NCBI GenBank assembly: GCA_032207245.1
Contig: CM063502.1
Span: 69,434,116-69,498,115, forward strand
DNA from: Pardosa pseudoannulata
Lineage: Eukaryota > Arthropoda > Arachnida > Araneae > Lycosidae
Length of the DNA stretch: 64,000 nt
Reading direction: 5' to 3'
The translations under genes and the position numbers were made by a program. Below are positions 1 to 14,339 of the stretch, one piece after another. How positions within the stretch are numbered: the first letter of the stretch is position 1; each line of letters starts with the position of its first letter. The notes under the pieces are model-generated. The model was given only the letters and a program-made list of their open reading frames with translations. It was not told the origin of the DNA and did no database searches.

Positions 1-2055
1 TCGAAAATAAACTTTTCCCCCCGTTGCTAAGAGTTGCGACTAAAAATAAGCATATTGTTTATTCTCTTACTGTTGAAGCAAATATAGAAATCGACATGAT
101 ATATTACATCTAATACCTAATTTATTGAATCAGTGTTAAAATTGAACCAATATTACATTCGCATTTTATAATCGCATGAATCTAGAAATAGAAGTAATAA
201 AATGATACAAATGTAAATAAAAAACTTACCTATTTCATTTACATATTTTCACTTTTTTCCACACTTAAAGAACAATCGTAGTATATCATCACATTCAATT
301 GTTTCAGTATATTCGAGTAGTCTTTATTTATTTATTTGCAGAATTTACATATGGATTGATTTTCACCACTAATAAAGAAATGTTTTATACCATTCAAGGA
401 AGCAGCAAAGAAGGAGGATATGGAAGTTGTAACTCAGCATAATCATTACTCGATCCATATATCAAATATGAAAGACCTGCTGTATGAAATTTTAAAATTA
501 AGTTGACGTTTGATAACATCTCTCCCCCCCCCTGAATAGGAAAAACTTTCGCTCACCCATGACGCCATATTAAGAAATTTTGTTATTTATATATTTCCCC
601 TTTAATACGACTTAATACAATTGCATAAAGTTCAAACTAAAGATCTACATCATTTTGCTTATTATAAAATTAAATAAAATAGAAACCATATAAGTCAATA
701 CTCTTTTTGTCTTTTATGCATTAATTTAAATCTGTCCTAAAATAGCTTCTGGTTCAAAATTATATGTTACATAAATTATTTTATTACATTTCCTTTTTCT
801 AAAACTTAAATTTTCAACATAAGAAGACATAAGAAGTTCAATGTTCCTGTATCACATTTTACTATTAATCTCTTATACTAAGAGAACAGTTTATCAATCT
901 ACTTTTCTTATAGTTCACGTCAGTCAGATGTGTCTCTTCTAATAATTTTAGAGTAATGAAAGAAATGCCCATAGACGTTATACGTTTTGGGAGATTATCA
1001 ATGCATTTGATGAAATCTAACACCACTCTTGTACCAAGAGGTCTTTGTTAACTTAGAAGTTCTTCTTTGGGCACACCTTTTTTTCCATAATGTACTTTAA
1101 ATTCTTTTTTTTTTCAGATTATAAAACTCAATCTAAATTCTGATGCTTCGTCCAACCAGATTTCATATAAATATTCTAGAGAAACGAAAATCGATAATCG
1201 CTTTTCAACGTGCTGGAAAGGTTACCAAGAATCTAAGACTTAGCAATACGTAGGAAACGCGTTACTGTCCAGTAGGCAATCCTTCCTTTGTTAAAAGCAA
1301 TCGCAGGTGGCCGGAAGTACTACGAGCAACATTCCAAAGCTCCCAATCTGGAAATATTAAAAATAAGTTTCATTATCATTACATTGAAGACATCTCTGCA
1401 TTTTAGCTTTCAAATATATTGCATCTTATAATGACGGTTTTATATATTCAGTATACTAAAAATTTTAAAATCTGATTATTTCTTTTTTATTAGTTTTGTA
1501 TAGGAGAGTAAATAAAGCAACTTTCTATTTTTTGAAAAAATCTTGGAAAAAGAATTAAATTTTCTTTCGTAAAATTATAACTTATTCTTTTTCCATACTA
1601 TTTCCATGATCTATGATACTAATGAACAACTATAAAATATTTAAAAATTAAAAATATATGTTCCCGCACCAGAAGATTTGGCTGTTAATAAGTTAAAGAA
1701 TTCTATAGTGTTTATTCTTATTTTTTACTTTTCTGAAAGTGTGGTCATTTGTTTTAATTTTTTATAACCATACATTTAACTAAATTAAAAAAATTAGTGA
1801 GTTTCAAATGTATGACTTTAAATAATTTTCATAGTCCTTAATGCAAAAGAAGAATATTTTACCTCTTCAAACTTTTCTTCAAAACAGTGGATTGGGGGTA
1901 ATACTTACTGGAATGAGAAAAAAAGCAATGTCAAGTAGACAGAAGTGGCTGACTCATTAATACCAGGTAAAGAGGGAAAAGAACAGTTGAAACATGTGAA
2001 AAAAACAAATGTTAAATAAAAACGGATATAACAACTACCCGACATTGTACAGTGC
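1..2055. other. Gene-free AT-rich stretch
   Basis: No supported gene. The open frames are short and match no family I recognise. The stretch holds homopolymer runs (for example a C-run near 522-531) and a less AT-rich, non-repetitive patch at about 1200-1345. I translated that patch in several frames and recognised nothing. It could be a degraded repeat or conserved non-coding DNA. Confidence 0.6.
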
Positions 2056-2059
2056 TCAA

Positions 2060-2172
2060 GTTGTTTGGTTTGTAGCATTACGGTCAACGCTTTGGCAACA
2101 CGACGGCTATTGAGACCATAACCTACTCTTTAGAACCGATTCTGAAATCAGCGCCTTAACCATTCGGCCTTA
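2060..2172 (-). mobile_element. tRNA-derived SINE, family A, fragment
   Basis: Read on the minus strand, this begins with a tRNA-Ser/Leu-like A-box region (GGCCGAATGGTTAAGGCG, from about 2169) and ends in a tail containing GACCGTA and CAAACCAAAC at about 2062-2087. The B box is degenerate. The body and tail (AGCC-TCGTGTTGC, then GACCGTA, then CAAACCAAAC) are shared with the SINE pieces at 20940-21043, 24900-25112 and 27684-27848, which supports one family. SINEs are non-coding and are moved by LINE enzymes; I see none of those next to it. Confidence 0.6.
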
Positions 2173-2469
2173 ATTCCGACAGTTCAAGGTGTAATTAGAG
2201 TAATAAACTTTCAATAGTTCTTCAATTAAACATTCTATCGACATGCAGGATACCACATGAAAATCAAGTGAAGAACGTGGACTTATATAAAACATTTCAC
2301 TTAGTGTCCAATAGAAACAAGTATTATGTTAAGGATATAAATAAATCTTTATATGAAGCCATATGAAACAAAATCTTTCTTGCATATTGCCTGAAAGATT
2401 CATTCATTTGCTGCTATTTATTAGCAACTGAATATGTTAAATATAATAATAATAATTAGGACACCTATA

Positions 2470-2525
2470 CGCACACACACACACACATATATATATAGAG
2501 AGAGAGGGAGAGAGAAAGAGAGAGG

Positions 2526-2556
<31 letters not shown>
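2470..2556. repeat. Compound microsatellite (CA)n-(TA)n-(GA)n
   Basis: A CA run passes into a short TA run and then a long purine tract of GA repeats with GGA and AAGA interruptions. It is a homopurine/homopyrimidine tract and so could adopt unusual DNA structure. No gene is associated with it. Confidence 0.9.
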
Positions 2557-4914
<2,358 letters not shown>

Positions 4915-5117
4915 GTGTACTAAATGATTGACAATGATAATTCCATTCAAATATCTCTTGAACCTGCAATTCGAAGATGATTAAAAAGAATAATATTATC
5001 TTAAAATGTTCCACTAGACAATGATATCCTATTTGATATGTTAATGCAAATGACATCATTAAGTATTCCAGCAAAGTACCAAACGATAAAAGGTGGAACA
5101 TTTCAAATAACAGTGTA

Positions 5118-5479
<362 letters not shown>

Positions 5480-5779
5480 TGCATTCGTCCGAATTCTCTT
5501 GTTTCACTCAAAAAATTTTGTGGGTCAAAAATGTCAGTGGTTGAACGGGAATCATGTATTTCTTTAATATTATATTGTTTTCTAGCCAAGATCTCTATAA
5601 AAATAAATTGTAGAGGTTAAAAGTTTTTGATTCCTTGCAAGGAAAAAAAATTGAAATTATCTCAAAATGACATATGTATTGAACATTGATAAAATAAAGA
5701 AAACCAAGTAAATTTGATGCTCTCCCGGAAAAAAAAATGGTGGGAGTTTAAAAAAAAAAAAAAAAAAGAAAAATAAAAC

Positions 5780-6157
5780 TTAGAAAACTTTCTCCGGACA
5801 GACTTTAGAGTTCGTAAAAAAAGCTTGAAGCAGAAAAATTATCTCAATATTTCGAGCGAGATCTCCCGATCTCGAAGTTCCGTTTTCTTCATTACTGGTC
5901 CTGCCCCTCACCCCTTATTGACGCGTGTGTGACTGGTGCAGACCAGTGCGATTGTAAGAGACGGTTACCATGGTGACCACTCCTTTGTGTGAGGGACCGA
6001 ATAGACCGGAGGGAAGTCAGGAGAATCATTACCGTTTCATTCTTTCCGGCAGACGGTAGAAAAAGAATGGGTGAAAAAAGGAGGAGCGTAAATAAATGAA
6101 TAAAACGGAACAAACGGGTTTCCAGTAAAGAAGTCATCGGGAGTGGGTGCGATTGGC
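5780..6157. other. GC-richer unique block, function unknown
   Basis: This block is clearly less AT-rich than its surroundings and is not repetitive within the window. It contains a palindromic GGTTACCATGGTGACC-type segment near 5964-5979 and, at its right edge, a GATTGGCT (reverse CCAAT) motif. A second GATTGGCT follows about 50 bp later. A minus-strand open frame at 5892-6185 has no recognisable domain. It could be a promoter or first exon, a conserved non-coding element or part of an LTR; I cannot choose. Confidence 0.35.
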
Positions 6158-6697
6158 TTGCAAATTTTTGCAATCTACCTCGCATGCATCTAATTTACTG
6201 ATTGGCTTTATCCTTAGACGCAACTATACCTGATAGTTTATTTTCTTTTCAGTTTGGAGTTTATTTGATATAAAAACGCGAAACTTTTAAATTATATCAT
6301 ACAATGCAAAAAAACTGGCACAAAATTGAGATTTTTTTAATAAGGTAATGGTTGAATAAATTCAAAAGATTTAATATCGTTAGTTAAAATAGTGTAGCTA
6401 GATAACGTTGAAAATACACAATGAAAAATATTTGACAGGAATGATTTTTTTAAACGTAACAATGAATGTCTAAAACCCAAAATATTAGAATAGCCAAAAT
6501 AACCATTTATATATTTATAAAAAATGTACATTAAAAATATAATCCTCTATTGTAAAAATCATTTTATGAGTCATTTAGTATTTTTTTTATATTGTATCCC
6601 TTTCTTACAATATCTCTGACACATATTATATAATCAATATGATTTTTAATTTAAATTTAGTATTTTCTTCTAATTAAAAATTAGAACTAATTTTAAA
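6158..6697. repeat. Diverged tandem duplication, copy A
   Basis: This segment aligns with 6946-7505 in the same order: a TGCAAAT-TTTGCAAT start, a GCATGCAT-TAATTTACTG block, CTGATAG, GTAGCTAGATA (6394 and 7187), and an AATCAATATGATT-TTAATTTAAATTTA end. Identity is visibly low, so the duplication is old. A MITE (6702-6931) sits at the end of copy A. Without it the original period would be about 555 bp. No coding content. Confidence 0.65.
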
Positions 6698-6935
6698 TTA
6701 ACCCTTAATTTGGTAAGTCCTGACATATTTATAACACCGGACATGTATTTTTATAACTATTAAATAACATAATTGTCAGTGTCCCCAGCGGACATTAATT
6801 ATCTCAAAAATGGAAAATGATATATTTTTTTTTGTTTATTTTACAGAGATCCTAACGTCTATACAGACATGGGAAAATAACAGAAATTAAAATTAAAAAA
6901 TATTTGAAAAAACATCTTGTCAAATTAAAGGTTAA
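6698..6935 (+). mobile_element. piggyBac-type MITE, family 1 (with TTAA duplications)
   Basis: A 230-bp body (6702-6931) is flanked on both sides by TTAA, the diagnostic target-site duplication of piggyBac-superfamily transposons. The ends form imperfect inverted repeats: CCCTTAATTTGGTAAG on the left and the complement of CTTGTCAAATTAAAGG on the right. The CCCT start is typical of the superfamily. It has no open frame, so it is non-autonomous. A related copy in opposite orientation lies at 36771-37000. Confidence 0.8.
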
Positions 6936-6945
6936 TAATTCTAAC

Positions 6946-7505
6946 ATGCAAATATTTGCAATATATCCTGCATGCATATAATTTACTGCTTTGTGTTACC
7001 TATTTAGCTAGAAGCATCTACACCCTGATAGACTATTTTACTTTCGTTTATATTATTTTTATAAAAAAAACTTTAAAGTTTATTTTGACAGTACACAACA
7101 TAAAATATCTAACAATGATTTGAGATTTTTAAATTAAGATAATGACACTAAGTTCAAAATTCCTTTGTGTAGACTGTTAAAAGAATGTAGCTAGATAAAC
7201 AGAACAATGCACAATACAAAATATTTTGTATGAATGGGATGAAAACAATGCAGAAAATGAATGTTTAAATTCAACATTGTTAGGGCAGGCAGATAAAATA
7301 TTTATGTGTTAAAAGATGTTATATATATTTAAAAATATTAGACATTTTAAAAATATTTTTAAGAGATGCTTAATAGTTAGTTATGAGTAATCTCAGTATT
7401 CGATTTATACTGCATCACTCTGCACAACGTATCTAGGGGCAGATGATACAATCAATATGATTCTTAATTTAAATTTATGATTATATTTTAATTACTAATT
7501 TCAGC
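6946..7505. repeat. Diverged tandem duplication, copy B
   Basis: Second copy of the 6158-6697 segment, with the same block order and many substitutions and small indels. No gene. Confidence 0.65.
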
Positions 7506-8105
7506 TAGTCTTTAAACGAGTGATAAAGAGTAAAAGTTTATCGCAAGACTATTCAGTGCTACATATATTTAATCTCTTTCATAAAATCAAAAACAAGTAT
7601 TTAATTTTATTCTTCAAAATTTAAAAATTTTAGTTCATCTTATTTACTATAAAAATATCAAATGCTAGACAAACTGGATTTCAAGTTTAGAAAAAATGCT
7701 GCTTACAATATCCTATTTGAGATATAAATTTCAATTTTGTAAAAAGAAAACCTGGTCCTATATTTTAAACGTAGGTTTGAAATTAATATTAAATTACATT
7801 TTTGATGAAAAATAAAAATATTTTACAAATTTGCTGAAGTTTATAGAAAAATCAGCCAAAGCTCATTGTATGGAAGCACGAAATTTACAATATTTAACAG
7901 TATTTAAACAGGTTAATAAATAGAGCAAGCTGCAAATTAAATAGCGTTAACATTTTATTTTGCATCTCAGTAATTGATTATCGTACACTAAAAAATTTGG
8001 TATAATTTTTTGAGAACAAATTGACCTATTTGAATGATCTAAAATTCTAAATTTGCTTTTTAGACCATTTTACTAAGTGTAACAGTTTTTTAGTGTTAAT
8101 AGTAA
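7506..8105. other. Gene-free AT-rich stretch
   Basis: I see no gene, repeat or RNA signature. Confidence 0.6.
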
Positions 8106-8508
8106 GATGGGATGGGTTTAATACCACTTGGTCATAACAAGTCCGAATGAACGCTGATCTTTCAAATTAAGGCAGAAGTGTGCCTCTTTCATTGTTAAAG
8201 AGCACCGTTAAGGCGAAAGTACGACTTTGCCCGAAAACACCTTTTTAGGGGCCGAACTCATTCATACACTCATTCATACATCCGCAAGTCAGAATTTAGA
8301 TACAAATCAGAGACTGCCTTATCCCTGATTCAGTACCCCCAGAGGTATAATTTGGTATGGGAACTTGGAGGACTTTGCAGTCATGACATATTTAACGTGC
8401 CCAAACTGTCATTAGAAACACGGCGGTCTTTGGCCGAGACTTGGACAGAACTCGCCACCTTTCGGTTACGAGATTAACGCTCTACCAACCAGGCTACCGC
8501 GGCGAGTG
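8106..8508 (-). mobile_element. tRNA-derived SINE, family B
   Basis: On the minus strand the element starts near 8508 with a tRNA-like head: GGTAGCCTGGTTGGTAGAGC as A box, an anticodon region reading ATCTCGTAACCGAAAGG, and a degenerate B box. About 330 bp of non-tRNA body follows, to about 8106, noticeably less AT-rich than its flanks. No coding frame. The length and the tRNA head at one end fit a full-length or nearly full-length SINE. I could not confirm a target-site duplication. Confidence 0.75.
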
Positions 8509-8721
8509 CTAAGTAGTGGGACTAAAATAATACCAAACGTTTTAACATCAAATTTAATAAAAGATATAGTGAATATATCTATAATTAAAATTTAATTTGT
8601 TTAACACGATCCAATTGCATAAAATTCAAAGAACCTTAATTGAAGATCGAATGAATGAGGGAAAGTACAAATTAATTTAATCAGAAACAATAAGCATAAC
8701 AGATAGAGCATTTCAATAATA

Positions 8722-8766
8722 CTATGATACATTTAAATGATACATTTCAATGATACATTTAAATGT
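8722..8766. repeat. Short tandem repeat, GATACATTT motif
   Basis: Imperfect tandem copies of a unit of about 13-14 bp containing GATACATTT(A/C)AAT. No further significance seen. Confidence 0.7.
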
Positions 8767-10615
8767 TTAATAAATTTTGCTTATATTAAAATTTTACATA
8801 GATAGAAGTGATATTTCTTAAAGATATAATTAGTAATGAAACAGAAATGAAAAATGAAAATACTTTGCTCTTGTACTCATTTCTTTACATACCTGAGGCA
8901 GTACCTTTGGAACTTGCACTAGCAACTGTTATAAAGAATGAAATTAAATTTGAAGACATATATGGATACAGGAAGTATGAGACTAGACACTGAAGACAAA
9001 TATGTGTTTAAAATATTTTAAACTAATTTATGTTATCTAAATGAAGACATTCATATGAAGTTCAGGTGAAGGGTATAGTTAGATGAACAGTGATAGTAGT
9101 TCTCTGCAAGGAAAGAACTGAAAATATCACACATTGTCAAATACATATATAATTTTGATAATGGGGAAGGAAAACAAATTCGACATTTACGAAGAAACCA
9201 TTGAAGATTTAAAAAAAATAATCTCTCTTTGAAATGAATTATATTTTATACAAAATTTTAATAATAAAAATTAAAATTTTTAAACTCCATTGTATGTTGT
9301 GTCTCTCACTGTACATATAATTTATACAGTTTATTCGTACATTTGATAACACTTTACCGATGCATTAAATTTTATTTTATATAATGCTGTTTATAAGGAA
9401 ACGTTTCATTTAAGAGAGCATAGTAACATTCGAATTGATTTTTTTAATATAAAAGCTTAATTTTTATTTAATATAAAATATAAAGTTCCGATCAGTTTAG
9501 AACGAAATATTTCGTAATTTCTTAATAGGGTTGTTTATATAGCTACATTTTAAAAAATTATTAAGTGTTTTTATGAAACAGTGCATTTAAAATATATAAG
9601 CTAATTATCATTTTCCATTACTTTAATATGAGTGATATATTTTATTTTATAGCATCGTAAAAGCTATTTTTTTCTATATTTTAAATATGTTAAACGTTTG
9701 TTGCTTCTATTTTAGATTTTAAAATCCCAGACTCTTTAAGACTTTATGTTTGAAGGATAATTCTAAGAATAATTGAATATTCTACTTTCACATCATATAA
9801 AAATTAAGTTTCAAAAGTTATCTTGCAAGTAAATGAGATTAATTTTATTTAGTTTCCTATGCTATTTAAAAAAAATGTAGTTAACTCCTAGACGGTTTTT
9901 CCAAAGAGAGATAGCATTTCGTAAAGAAACCTTATTAGAAATTAATTCTAAAAGAAGCAGAAAATTTTCTTTAGGCTAAATAACAAATGACTGATATAAG
10001 AAAAATTTTTATAATCAAAATATACTACATCTCCTTAAATTAAAATTTTAATAAATATAAAACTTACTTAAAACATGGTTTAAAATTGACGCTTCAAAAT
10101 ATGTTAATGACAAAGATAATCTTATAAAAAGATTTTTCAATACAGGAAAAAAAATATTAATCATATTTTCTTCCTTTAGGTCATAACACGTTTCTTTAAT
10201 GATAAAATAGCACAAGAATTGTAATTTGTAAAATCATCAAACAATTAAATAACAAAGTATAATAATTACACTGTTGCATTATTTTGAATGCTTTCTTTAT
10301 CTAGGTATAATCTTCCTTCTGTTGACGTGCTAATTAAATATTAATAGGAAACACAGAAAGCACTGAACTTTTTTCAACCACTAATTATAGATTTTATCGT
10401 AAGTAGAAAATCCTATTATTGTGGATAAGGTTAAAGAAATTATTTTCTTTCGTTTTAAGACTTAAGAAATAATAAATAGCATTATTTGAAATGACAGATA
10501 TTTTGGGATAAGGATGAATTAAATCCGAACTTCTAAATAAATAGAAGTTATAATATTTTTGCTTGCTTTCCTAGTTTTTCATTCTATTTTCAAATAAACC
10601 TCGATACAACAATAC
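8767..10615. other. Gene-free AT-rich stretch
   Basis: Only short chance frames, including 61 codons at 8808-8993 with no recognisable domain. No repeat structure apparent. Confidence 0.6.
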
Positions 10616-10619
10616 TTAA

Positions 10620-10899
10620 AAAAAAAGAAACTAAACTCCTCGGAGCAACAGGCCCTTGGGAGGGGGGGGGCACGTCCAATCTCCATTTTCGAGAACAAGG
10701 GTACGAAGCATATGTTCCGGTTAGGTGGTCAACTTCAGGCGGAATCGCCAGTATTTAGCTCCAAAATATACTTAATCTTCAGTTTATCTGCCCACTGAAG
10801 AGAAGAAATGCTTAGTCAACATTGCCCAGTCCGGGAATCGAACCTAGGACCTGTGTCGGGGAGACACGAAGCACTATTCTAATGCCACTGGGTTCACAA
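10620..10899 (-). mobile_element. tRNA-derived SINE, family C, nearly full length
   Basis: On the minus strand the head near 10897 contains an A-box-like CCCAGTGGCATTAGAATAG and a canonical B box (GGTTCGATTCC, about 10836-10846). The body ends at the plus-strand A-run near 10618, read on the minus strand as GGAGTTTAGTTTC followed by a T-run. The body matches 33408-33640 closely, including GCGAAGCATATGTTCCGG-like sequence and TTAGGTGGTCAAC. The run of nine or so G at about 10661 lies inside the element. Confidence 0.8.
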
Positions 10900-10982
10900 A
10901 AGTACTTTGGGGCCTAATAAAATTATCTTTATATTTAGGGACGATATAATTTCAACCGAAAATTATTACTATGCCTGGTTTG

Positions 10983-11469
<487 letters not shown>

Positions 11470-11471
<2 letters not shown>

Positions 11472-13799
11472 CATAACTTTTTTAATATCAAATTTTTATA
11501 AACATTACATTTATATATAAAAAAACATATGTTTTTTTTATTTTCATTGTTAAATCATTTAACAAGGTAAAATATACTCTAAATCGTGAAAAGAATTACT
11601 TTTTAATTATAGTTTATAAAGGCAGTAGCGAGGTTTTATTGTATATGTGCTTCGGCGAAATACCGTAAATTATACGATTATCTACGTAACAATATTGCTT
11701 TATTTCAGAGATATTTTATAGTTTATTTTGACTGTTGTATCCTGTTCCAAAGCTGCTATAACATCTATAATTAACTAAATATAAGTGAATTAACTATTAA
11801 TGAGTTAAATGTCCTTAAAGCACCAATTATATTAAACTCTTAAATTAAATTTCCAAAAAATTTTCTGACTTTACTGAATTTTAATTTTTTTTTCTAAAAT
11901 AAACATTTTACTGCATATTAAATTATATATATTCCTGAAAGCTTTTATAAATAATTTATAGTCATGTCACTTATTTTATATTTTTACGGCTAATAAATGT
12001 TTTCATACTTTATGAAGTAGGTGTTAGTACGAACACTATAAAGAATACAATATTAAAAACTGTTAAGACCTTGAAACAATAGAAGACTAAGAAATAAAAA
12101 AAAGTAATATATGTTCTACAGGTTTTGGAGTTTTTTGAGTGATTAAGCTAGAACACTAGAATAAATTTAATTTTTATCGCATATTAAATTTTCTTTGTAG
12201 TTTTGTTCTAATACTGCTTTATTCCGTTTGATATTTTGTTTTTGAATTTCTACATTGTGATAAAAAGTTGTAATAAGACTAATTCGTAAAACATATGATA
12301 TATTTGTTATGACGTATTCGTATGTATTAACTGGTTATTAATTTATTTTTTAATCTGTTAACTTAATTCATCATCCACTTATATTTTTCATCCTATTTAT
12401 TGAAAGATTCTATTAATTTTTTATCCTTAAAACAGTGTTCTCTCCCCATTCGGACTCTACATCTTAAAATTTTCTAAGACAAACGTTAGAGTGAATACTT
12501 TATAGTATCTTTTAACAGAAACAACTAAAAAGATTTTATTTTCTTTACTAACCTATTGTATCTATTTTTTACCTAATAAACTTTTATATAGTTTAGATAA
12601 TCTGTGTCAATATAAGTTTTACAGTAGATACAATGTATAAAGCAATAAAAGCCTCAGGGAACTAAGAAAGTTAATGATTTTAAAAAGTAAGATTTTCAAG
12701 GGATATCGTATTATTTTTGAAGATTAAACAATCTCATTCATATCAAATTTATATCTAAAATAAATCCTTGGACATTAAATTGGCTACTTAAATTTATCTG
12801 AATGTTACTATATTGTGGTTGACGAATTAATACCATAATTCAAAACTGTGATATACGAAAATTGTGATGTCATATTTGTAACCTGTATCAACTCATATGT
12901 AGTATATTTTTCTGCTTAAAATAATTCATCAGGCATAAATGTTTCCCTAATATAGACATAGTGATATCGTAAAATTTCTATTAATACTAAGAAATAACCT
13001 AGACATATGAAGATACTTTATTCTGTATAATAATTTATATTTCTGTACAGAATGGCATAAATTACACTATTAATCTTGATTTATTTGATTTCAGGAATTC
13101 ATTGATTGGTGCAACCCGCTGTATGAATATATTTTTTGGTATGAAGGAGACATAAACTTGCTGTATGATTTTACAGTAAGGGCCTTTGAAATGTGTACAG
13201 AAACTGTTAAAAACACATAACATTAGAGGGTGACTATGTAGATCTAAAAATAGAAAGATTCTACTTTCATTGGGTTTTTTTTTCGTAAAAATACTTTTCA
13301 TAAAAAATTTTACCTTTTCCCCTCGTAACATTATAAATGCCTTGAACACTTAATGATTTATAAAATTAAGACTTTAAATATGTAATTTCTTTTTTAAAAA
13401 TAAGTAAACTAATTCATATCATTTTAATTTCTGAATATTATAAGGCATAAAACTGCCTATGTCCTTTTTTTCTAAATATTGCTATATTTTGTTTGAAGAA
13501 CCGATAGATTATTTCTATATTGTGATAAGAATTAGTTCTAATTTGTACCATGACAATTATTTTTTAATATTTGATATGTTTCAGTTAAATAAATTCATTA
13601 ATATTGATATTTGAATAAATCATACCTGTAAGAAAATTTTTAAAGAGGCAGAAGATGCCAATTTTACTTTTATTTCACAAAATCAAATTGAAAGATCTCG
13701 AGGGGATATGAACGTAAAGAAGTTCATAGAGCAAATAACAATTCAAAGTTCTAATAAATTCTTATCTTATTTCCAAACATAAAATATAATCACTCTTAG
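11470..13799. other. Gene-free AT-rich stretch
   Basis: No gene supported. A 95-codon minus-strand frame at 13062-13349 has no recognisable domain and no flanking gene signals. No tandem structure noticed. Confidence 0.55.
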
Positions 13800-14335
13800 C
13801 GCCGAATTATTTCGTCCATGAATCTACAAAACATTGTCGCTTAATACAGCGTGCTATATATATGTAGAAGCTGAAAATCAAGTAGTAAGCTGAATTGCAT
13901 TGCTTGACTAAATCGACTTTGCCGTCTAATTACCTTCATGAAGGTAGAACAGCTCTTATTAACAAAATAAGTTTGCTCAATTGAATTAGGACAGCCCCCG
14001 GTGCGCAACAACGTTTATATTGTTTCGGATAATTATGGAGTCATGTCTAATGTAATTTTAAGGAACTGGGACAAATTTTCGTATCCTGCCAGTGTAATCA
14101 TACTTAATCTAGGCAACCGAGGGGGAAGTAGTTTTATTGGGTACGTTCATGTCGATTTGATTTCACTTCAGTAGCTTTGATTGGATGATCGTCAAAGATA
14201 TTTGAGCTGTAAGAGCTAATAAAATTGTTTACCAAGGTGGATTCGAATATGTTACGCGAATTACTTCCGTTTCGATAAAATCACATCAGCACTTTACAAA
14301 ATCATTTTTTTTATTTACCTGGAAGAGCATTAATT
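13800..14335. other. Complex unique block, candidate conserved non-coding DNA
   Basis: This block is less AT-rich, non-repetitive and free of low-complexity runs, unlike its neighbours. It contains several homeodomain-type TAATTA/CTAATTA cores and a CCCCCGGTGCGCAAC segment. All frames are short. It could be a regulatory element, but sequence texture alone is weak evidence. Confidence 0.3.
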
Positions 14336-14339
14336 ATTG

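Noticed and set aside
5892..6185. 97-codon minus-strand frame in the GC-richer block
   Set aside because: No recognisable domain. A hydrophobic stretch alone is not enough, and the stop-free length is expected at this composition.
8106..8508. Functional tRNA gene read from the tRNA-like head
   Set aside because: The acceptor and T arms do not form a proper cloverleaf and the sequence runs on into a SINE body.
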